Source: Sandarakinorhabdus oryzae (GTDB lineage: Bacteria > Pseudomonadota > Alphaproteobacteria > Sphingomonadales > Sphingomonadaceae). Taken from it: DNA of 33,263 bases. The DNA is taken from the NCBI RefSeq assembly GCF_009733735.1, contig NZ_WNJP01000014.1:1-33263 (forward strand), given 5' to 3'. The notes beneath the pieces are model-generated. The model searched no databases and was not told the origin of the DNA. It saw nothing but the letters and a program-made list of their open reading frames with translations. A program made the translations under genes and the position numbers. Below are positions 32,087-33,263 of the stretch, one piece after another (within the stretch, counting starts at the first letter, position 1; each line of letters starts with the position of its first letter).

Positions 32087-33263
32087 GTGAAACCGCGTGT
32101 CGCCTTGACCCTGTTGGCTGTGCTCGGCGCAGCCGTGGCGCTGGCGCAGGCAGCGAAGCCGCCGGTCGCGGCGCCGCCATCGGCGACCGCGGCCGCCGGC
32201 AATGCCTATGCCGTGGGCGGCATCGATGTCGATGTGACGGCCAAGAGCGTTGATGATGCCCGCCACAAGGCGTGGACCGAGGCCATGCGCAAGGCCTGGC
32301 CGATCCTGTGGTCGCGCCTCGCCGGCCAGAGCGAGGACCAGGCGCCGCGGCTGTCCGATGGCCAGATCGATGGCATCGTCGCCGGCATTGAAAGCCAGGG
32401 CGAGCGTTTCTCGGCCACACGCTATATCGCGCGCCTGGGCGTGGTGTTCGATCGCAGCCGTGCGGCCGAATATATCGGCGGTGTCGCCCGCACCCAGTCG
32501 CCGCCGCTGCTGCTGTTGCCGCTGCTGATCGACGGCGGCGCCGCGCAGGTGACGCAAGCGAAGACGCCGTGGCGCGATGCCTGGGCGCGCTGGCAGGGCA
32601 ATGTGACGCCGATCGATTATGTGCTGCCCGCCGGCAACCCGGCCGACAATCTCTGGCTGAGCGCGGCGCAGGTGCGGCGCACCGATCCCGCCGGCTGGCG
32701 CAGCATCATCACCCGCTTTGACACGGTGGACGTGCTGGTCGCCGAAGCGCGGCTGACCCGGCTCTATCCCGGCGGGCCGATCCGGGCGCTGTTCATCGCC
32801 CGCCACGGTCCCAATGGCGAGGAACTCGGCCGGCTGGGCCTGCGGGTGAACAGCGAGGCGGGACTGACCCGACTGCTCGATGAAGGCGTGAAGGGCATCG
32901 ACGGATTTTATGCGCAGGCGTTGCGCGACGGCCGGCTGCGCGCTGACAAGGAGCTGGCGGTGGACGTCGCCGCCATCGCCGCCGCCGATGTGCAGATCGG
33001 CACCCTGCCACCGGTAACGGAAACCGTGCTGGTCGCCGCGATCACGCCCGACAATGCCAGCCTCGCCACCGCGGAACGCCTGCTGCGCAGTGTGGCCAGC
33101 GACGTGCTGGTGCGCCAGGTGGCGGTGGGTGGCACCAGCCGGCTGGAAATCGCACTGCCCGGCGGGGCGACCGCCCTGCGCGAGGCGTTGGCGTTGCGCG
33201 GCTGGGCGCTTGATCCGGTGGGCGCCGATCTGGTGCTGGCCGGCAATGGCAAGAGCTTCTCGG
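32087..33263 (+). CDS. Secreted DUF2066-like protein (3' end outside window)
   Basis: An uninterrupted frame runs from GTG 32087 to the window edge, 392 codons. It starts with a signal peptide (MKPRVALTLLAVLGAAVALA, cleavage near residue 20-23) and a Pro/Ala linker, so it is exported. The mature start, YAVGGIDVDVTAKSVDDARHKAWTEAMRKAW, resembles DUF2066: a strand with V-x-V followed by a helix of the DARxxAxxxA type. The family is often found beside purM in proteobacteria, as here. Its function is unknown. The assignment is by resemblance only; some related proteins are labelled heavy-metal-associated-domain proteins, but no CxxC metal motif is present in the visible part. Confidence 0.75.
   Translation, partial: MKPRVALTLLAVLGAAVALAQAAKPPVAAPPSATAAAGNAYAVGGIDVDVTAKSVDDARHKAWTEAMRKAWPILWSRLAGQSEDQAPRLSDGQIDGIVAGIESQGERFSATRYIARLGVVFDRSRAAEYIGGVARTQSPPLLLLPLLIDGGAAQVTQAKTPWRDAWARWQGNVTPIDYVLPAGNPADNLWLSAAQVRRTDPAGWRSIITRFDTVDVLVAEARLTRLYPGGPIRALFIARHGPNGEELGRLGLRVNSEAGLTRLLDEGVKGIDGFYAQALRDGRLRADKELAVDVAAIAAADVQIGTLPPVTETVLVAAITPDNASLATAERLLRSVASDVLVRQVAVGGTSRLEIALPGGATALREALALRGWALDPVGADLVLAGNGKSFS

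Overview
This 33.3 kb window is high-GC chromosomal DNA from an alphaproteobacterium, most likely of the order Sphingomonadales. The evidence is the family signatures, the conserved run lptD-surA-pdxA-rsmA, the tkt-gap-pgk-class I aldolase-thiE-inositol phosphatase order, and the VTPAKAGAH-type REP repeat. Almost all of it is core housekeeping sequence with tight, often overlapping genes. No phage, transposase, tRNA, rRNA or CRISPR array was seen.

Layout. (1) 1-4927, plus strand: the 3' part of transketolase, then GAPDH, phosphoglycerate kinase, a DhnA-type class I fructose-bisphosphate aldolase and thiamine-phosphate synthase, closely spaced as one central-carbon operon. (2) 4928-7259: a secreted DUF5694-like protein and an inositol-monophosphatase-family gene. 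Two unrelated inverted-repeat elements bracket the phosphatase gene. (3) 7260-12290: nuoA-B-C-D, a small NTF2/SnoaL-like gene, nuoE and nuoF, with stop/start overlaps at most junctions. nuoG-N do not follow. (4) 12396-15104: gyrA, convergent with and overlapping a lysoplasmalogenase-like membrane protein gene. (5) 15975-20509: a secreted 409-residue protein with its own strong terminator, then guaB, an RsmB-family RNA methyltransferase and a secreted TPR protein. (6) 20516-26661, minus strand: the envelope/ribosome-maturation operon lptD-surA-pdxA-rsmA plus a GNAT gene. (7) 26725-28720, plus strand, divergent from lptD: pepA and ndk, ending in a strong terminator. (8) 28775-29984: a strikingly AT-rich insert carrying a single HNH-type zinc-binding gene. 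(9) 29985-32004, minus strand: purM and purN, with PurN fused to a YjbR/MmcQ-like domain. Divergent from them is the 5' part of a secreted DUF2066-like gene cut by the window edge.

The genes serve sugar-phosphate metabolism, respiration (peripheral arm of complex I), DNA supercoiling, purine synthesis and nucleotide balance (guaB, ndk, purM, purN), and outer-membrane biogenesis (lptD, surA). The only clearly foreign-looking piece is the HNH gene island. The other points worth attention are the NTF2-like gene inside the nuo operon, the nuo operon ending at nuoF, the PurN fusion, the GyrA-box variant and the two repeat elements. All family calls come from reading motifs by eye. No database search was possible.
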